DNA of 14,893 nt from JAZLFH01 sp045615705 (GTDB taxonomy: Bacteria > Bacillota > Clostridia > UMGS1883): positions 1 to 14,893 of the forward strand of contig JAZLFH010000041.1 of NCBI GenBank assembly GCA_045615705.1, read 5' to 3'. The notes under the pieces were generated by a model that saw nothing but the letters and a program-made list of their open reading frames with translations, was not told the DNA's origin and searched no databases. The translations under genes and the position numbers were made by a program. Numbering within the stretch: the first letter of the stretch is position 1; each line of letters begins with the position of its first letter. Shown here piece after piece: positions 12,194-14,893 of this stretch.

Positions 12194-13394
12194 ACTTAAT
12201 TCTTTTTGCTTCCATATAAAATCGCTTTTCATTTGCTTCACCCATTGAAAATGTTTTTCTCGGCAATGCACCGTCTTTTATAACTGATGCAAAAAGTTCT
12301 GATTTATTGGGTTTGGGAAGTAAAAAACCTATTGTATTATCTTTTTGAGATAACATCTTTACAACATCTTCACCGTGTATGTAGTCGATTTTACAATTAA
12401 AACTGTCCAAAAATCTTTGTAGCGTTCCGACTGCAAGATTTGATGGCGAATTATTTATAAAAATACTTTTTTCAATATTTTTGTAAACAAATTTAATCTC
12501 CTGACCTCCGTTATTATCAAATGATGTGCCATCGTAATAAGAAAACAGTTCATTTACAATCTTTTCCGGTTCAACATCAAAAACTACTCTGTGAATAGGC
12601 TCAAAAATAAGCGAAGCATCATGTATGTTCTCAATTTCAACCAAACAAAACCTTGCAGGATGTTTTTTTATTTCTTCATCACTTAAATTCTTTTTGATGT
12701 TTTCCCAACAAGTTTTAGCAGTTGCCAAAGAGTGGTTTCCGTCCCCCACTGCAAAAACAAGTTGATCGGGGGCAGTTTTTGAAAAATCGTCCAATCTGTT
12801 AATAAACGCATCTGACTCGGATTCGTCAATCAAATATCCTTTTAAATGTCCCCCGTTTTCCATTAAATCAAAATCGTATATACTCTCCCCTTTTTTTACT
12901 TTTTCCAACAATGTGCAGTTTTCATCATTAACCAAAAGCATTACATGAGGAAGTTCAAGCGAAGCATTTTCTCTGATTTTAACTCTTGGAGGTATTCTTT
13001 CAATTACAGTACCCTCTGTTGCTCTTATTTTACTTTTTGAGCCTTTATTAAAATCGTACTCTTCCAAATCAATACTACCTATAATTCCTTTTCTCACATT
13101 CCCGTTTAACAGTGTTCTTTCTACATATATGAGTGAATTTTTAAATTCTTTAAAAACACTGCCGTTAATATATTCATTCATCGTGTTGTTAATTTTGTTT
13201 ATCCTTTTTTCACCCTCATCAAGATAAACTTCCGGAAAAACGAGATTAAGCGTTGACGGAGAATCACCTACATAGTTTTTTACTCTTTCCCAATAGTCGT
13301 TTTGCGATGTATACTGATCACAAGCGACCACACTCCACTTTGTTAAATCACAAGAATCGGGAATTAAAATATCAGCCTTATTAAAGAGTGCCAT
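12192..13394 (-). CDS. DUF1015 family protein (COG4198-like), function unknown
   Basis: This 400-residue soluble protein has no signal peptide or membrane segment. Family features include the start MALFNKADILIPDSCDLTKW, VACDQYTSQNDYW, RATEGTVIERIPPR at about 124-137, and GDGNHSLATAK at 217-227. The last corresponds to the DGHHR-type motif of this family. That motif has been compared with the ParB/sulfiredoxin fold and with nucleotide-dependent serine kinases such as archaeal SerK. Here the motif is GDGNHS, with Ser in place of Arg, so kinase activity should not be assumed. The ATG at 13394 has AGGTGAT five bases upstream. It has its own promoter at 13422-13450 and shares a terminator with the recombinase gene. 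Its neighbours do not suggest a pathway. Confidence 0.88.
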   Translation of the reverse strand: MALFNKADILIPDSCDLTKWSVVACDQYTSQNDYWERVKNYVGDSPSTLNLVFPEVYLDEGEKRINKINNTMNEYINGSVFKEFKNSLIYVERTLLNGNVRKGIIGSIDLEEYDFNKGSKSKIRATEGTVIERIPPRVKIRENASLELPHVMLLVNDENCTLLEKVKKGESIYDFDLMENGGHLKGYLIDESESDAFINRLDDFSKTAPDQLVFAVGDGNHSLATAKTCWENIKKNLSDEEIKKHPARFCLVEIENIHDASLIFEPIHRVVFDVEPEKIVNELFSYYDGTSFDNNGGQEIKFVYKNIEKSIFINNSPSNLAVGTLQRFLDSFNCKIDYIHGEDVVKMLSQKDNTIGFLLPKPNKSELFASVIKDGALPRKTFSMGEANEKRFYMEAKRIK

Positions 13395-13421
13395 AAAATC
13401 ACCTCAAATTTATGATGAGTT

Positions 13422-13450
13422 ATTATATCACAAGGTAGATAAAAGTTCAA
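13422..13450 (-). promoter_or_regulatory. Promoter of the DUF1015 gene
   Basis: On the minus strand TTGAAC (13450-13445) is followed after 17 bases by TATAAT (13427-13422), with TG at 13430-13429 as an extended -10. The leader before the ATG at 13394 is about 20 bases. Confidence 0.7.
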
Positions 13451-13461
13451 CTAATATATGT

Positions 13462-13495
13462 AAAAATGCCCGCACATTTTAGTGCAGGCATTTTT
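13462..13495 (-). terminator. Terminator of the cysteine-rich protein gene
   Basis: AAAAATGCC (13462-13470) and GCAC pair with GTGC and GGCATTTTT (13487-13495) around a six-base loop, with one C-A mismatch. Ts follow on the minus strand. It directly follows the stop of the upstream gene and separates it from the DUF1015 promoter. The plus-strand side is also T-rich. Confidence 0.8.
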
Positions 13496-14320
13496 TTATT
13501 CGCAGTCGATATTTGGCGTGTTTTCCGGATTAAAATCGTTTTGCAGCGGTGGGAAAAATTCATCAACCGGAAAACTGATATTTTCAAACAAGTTACACGG
13601 ATCGTCATCAGTTGAATATACGCATTCTTTATCCGGAATGCAGAAGTCATAAGACGGAATAAGCAACTGGACATTTCTTTCAAGTCTGACGATTGAAAAC
13701 AAACCTAACGAGGCATATACTCTTTTTCCTGTGCAACAAGGCATGATAAATCTGTCATCAAAAACTCTTCTTACACTGTCCGGAATAGAAAGTATATCAA
13801 TATCCGTTTCGCCGAAAGATGCACATCCATCGGCATTGTCTGTCAATCTTAACGCTAAGCAAATAGGATCAACCACTTCAACGGTCGCTTTTGGAAGATT
13901 GGTTTTCTGCCAAAGTTGTGGATCAAAACTGTTTTCTTCAAATGTCGAAGAAAATGTTTTTGCACTTCCTTCACTACCGAAAAGTACTACTTTTTTGTTA
14001 AAAACCGAAAGTCCTTCAACAGGAATCGGTCTGTTTATTCCTATGTATGCGTCCATCATTATTCTAAAGAAAAATGTTAAACTTACCGTATAATAACCTC
14101 TGTTAAAAGTCATAGGTTCTATATCTGAGAACACCCAAATTACTTCACTTTTACGGCATTTTACTTCCGTAGCATTATTTATAGTTTCTTGACCGCTTTC
14201 GGTAAGGTAAACTCGCATACATTCAAGACACTCTTTACTTCTGCATGAGTCGTATATTTGCTGTGCCTGAATACATACTTGTTCACTGCAACCAAAAGAG
14301 TTAACATTTCTTTCATCCAT
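13496..14320 (-). CDS. Cysteine-rich conserved-looking protein of unknown function
   Basis: This 274-residue protein has no signal peptide or membrane segment. It has 14 cysteines, at 11, 16, 26, 31, 34, 55, 154, 166, 195, 196, 227, 233, 242 and 273. The N-terminal cluster reads CSEQVCIQAQQIYDSC then CRSKECLEC-type spacing, and there is a CC pair in IMPCCTGKRVYASLG. The middle has a beta-rich look: EVIWVFSDIEPMTFNRGYY, then TVSLTFFFRI, and VVLFGSEGSAKTFSS. The C-terminus is acidic and proline-rich. I do not recognise a named family. Such cysteine-rich cytosolic proteins in Clostridia are often spore-coat or metal-binding, but this is only a suggestion. AGGAGG lies eight bases before the ATG. 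A perfect 20-bp palindrome stands in its upstream region, and a terminator follows the stop. Confidence 0.8.
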   Translation of the reverse strand: MDERNVNSFGCSEQVCIQAQQIYDSCRSKECLECMRVYLTESGQETINNATEVKCRKSEVIWVFSDIEPMTFNRGYYTVSLTFFFRIMMDAYIGINRPIPVEGLSVFNKKVVLFGSEGSAKTFSSTFEENSFDPQLWQKTNLPKATVEVVDPICLALRLTDNADGCASFGETDIDILSIPDSVRRVFDDRFIMPCCTGKRVYASLGLFSIVRLERNVQLLIPSYDFCIPDKECVYSTDDDPCNLFENISFPVDEFFPPLQNDFNPENTPNIDCE

Positions 14321-14338
14321 AAAAAAATCCTCCTTTTG

Positions 14339-14358
14339 ATAGTAATTTTAATTACTAT
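14339..14358. repeat. 20-bp perfect palindrome upstream of the cysteine-rich gene
   Basis: ATAGTAATT (14339-14347), TT, AATTACTAT (14350-14358). It lies five bases upstream of the AGGAGG of the gene at 14320 and about 40 bases from the -35 of the divergent activase gene. It may be an operator, or a leader hairpin of the minus-strand gene. Confidence 0.5.
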
Positions 14359-14401
14359 TCGCTACATATTATGTAAAATCAATTAAATTTGACACACAGT
14401 A

Positions 14402-14430
14402 TTGAAAACTAAGTATATTTATCGTATAAT
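14402..14430 (+). promoter_or_regulatory. Promoter of the radical-SAM activase gene
   Basis: TTGAAA (14402-14407), a 17-base spacer and TATAAT (14425-14430). The predicted start near 14437 leaves a short leader with GAGG at 14441-14444. Confidence 0.75.
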
Positions 14431-14452
14431 TCTTATAAGTGAGGTAGATTAA

Positions 14453-14893
14453 ATGAAGATTGCAGGATTTGAACATCAAACATTTACAGATTATCCAGGT
14501 AAAATCGCATCTATCGTTTTTACCGTAGGTTGCAATATGAACTGTCCATGGTGTCATAACAGGATTTTGGTTGAGAATAAAGCAAAAATACTGTATACCG
14601 AATCCATGGTATTAGAACATTTGAAAAAGCGAAAGAACCTTATTGACGGGTTGGTAATCACGGGCGGAGAGCCTACATTACAGAAAGATTTGGAAGACTT
14701 TATAAGAAATGTTAAAGCAATGGGCACTTTGGTAAAATTGGACACTAACGGACTCCATCCCGAGGTTGTAAAAAGACTTCTTGACGAAAAATTAATTGAT
14801 TATATTGCAATGGATATTAAGGCACCTTTTGACAGATATAATGAAATTTGCGGCGTTGAGGTAGATATCGAAAAAATAAAAGAAAGCATTTCT
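14453..14893 (+). CDS. Anaerobic ribonucleoside-triphosphate reductase activating protein (NrdG2-type radical SAM), 5' part
   Basis: The frame is open from the ATG at 14453 to the right edge: 147 residues, C-terminus missing. It starts MKIAGFEHQTFTDYPGKIAS, the pattern of the NrdG2 family (TIGR02495-like). The radical-SAM cluster site is CNMNCPWC, with Cys27, Cys31 and Cys34 binding the 4Fe-4S cluster. ITGGEP at 69-74 is the SAM-binding motif, and KLDTNGLHP and YIAMDIKAPFDRY are further conserved radical-SAM strands. These enzymes make a glycyl radical on the anaerobic class III reductase, which produces dNTPs without oxygen. The reductase itself (NrdD) is not in the window; it may lie downstream. 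A pyruvate-formate-lyase activase is a less likely alternative. GAGG lies eight bases before the start. Confidence 0.9.
   Translation, partial: MKIAGFEHQTFTDYPGKIASIVFTVGCNMNCPWCHNRILVENKAKILYTESMVLEHLKKRKNLIDGLVITGGEPTLQKDLEDFIRNVKAMGTLVKLDTNGLHPEVVKRLLDEKLIDYIAMDIKAPFDRYNEICGVEVDIEKIKESIS

Noticed and set aside
13731..14093. 120-residue plus-strand open frame within the cysteine-rich gene
   Set aside because: The minus-strand frame has the binding site, terminator and full length; this is its shadow.

Overview
The window reads as chromosomal DNA from a low-GC, anaerobic, Gram-positive bacterium of the Clostridia, possibly a gut Oscillospirales-type lineage. The reasons are AT-rich codon use, strong AGGAGG-type ribosome binding sites, Firmicutes LexA boxes (GAAC-N4-GTTC), a signal-peptide amidase with a copper-amine-oxidase-like N-terminal domain, an O2-sensitive glycyl-radical activase, and several TTG/GTG starts. 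The genus cannot be fixed from the sequence.

Layout. 1-697 (minus strand): the N-terminal part of a helix-turn-helix protein that runs off the left edge, behind two intrinsic terminators, and two tandem tRNA-Leu(CAG)-type genes, the second with a degenerate acceptor stem. A near-consensus minus-strand promoter at 907-935 would transcribe them behind a leader of about 200 nt. 944-3393 (plus): murD, a small AUG-less open frame, and hslO (Hsp33), closed by a bidirectional terminator. 3431-4476: divergent lexA and a small membrane-anchored LysM protein, with three LexA boxes between them; this is the Firmicutes lexA-yneA SOS arrangement. 4526-5686: a CLC antiporter with fluoride-type (CLC-F) signatures. 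5706-6101 (minus): a small unknown membrane protein. 6200-9393 (plus): ruvC-ruvA-ruvB followed without a gap by two single-domain ChrA-type transporter genes, all overlapping or closely spaced. 9479-10960: a secreted three-domain N-acetylmuramoyl-L-alanine amidase. 11192-12163: a XerC/XerD-type tyrosine recombinase, preceded by a 28-bp perfect palindrome with dif-like 11-6-11 geometry. 12192-14320 (minus): a DUF1015 protein and a cysteine-rich protein of unknown function, each with its own signals. 14453 to the right edge (plus): the start of a radical-SAM activase of the NrdG2 type.

Two themes connect the genes. One is cell-wall growth and division: MurD, the amidase, and the YneA-like SOS division inhibitor. 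The other is DNA repair and chromosome processing: LexA, RuvABC and the Xer recombinase. Most of the window is ordinary core-genome content. The parts most worth a second look are the AUG-less open frame at 2333-2509, the palindrome in front of the recombinase, the tRNA region with its long leader, the attenuator-like terminator in front of the left-edge gene, and the cysteine-rich protein. No CRISPR array, transposase or clear new multi-gene system is visible.
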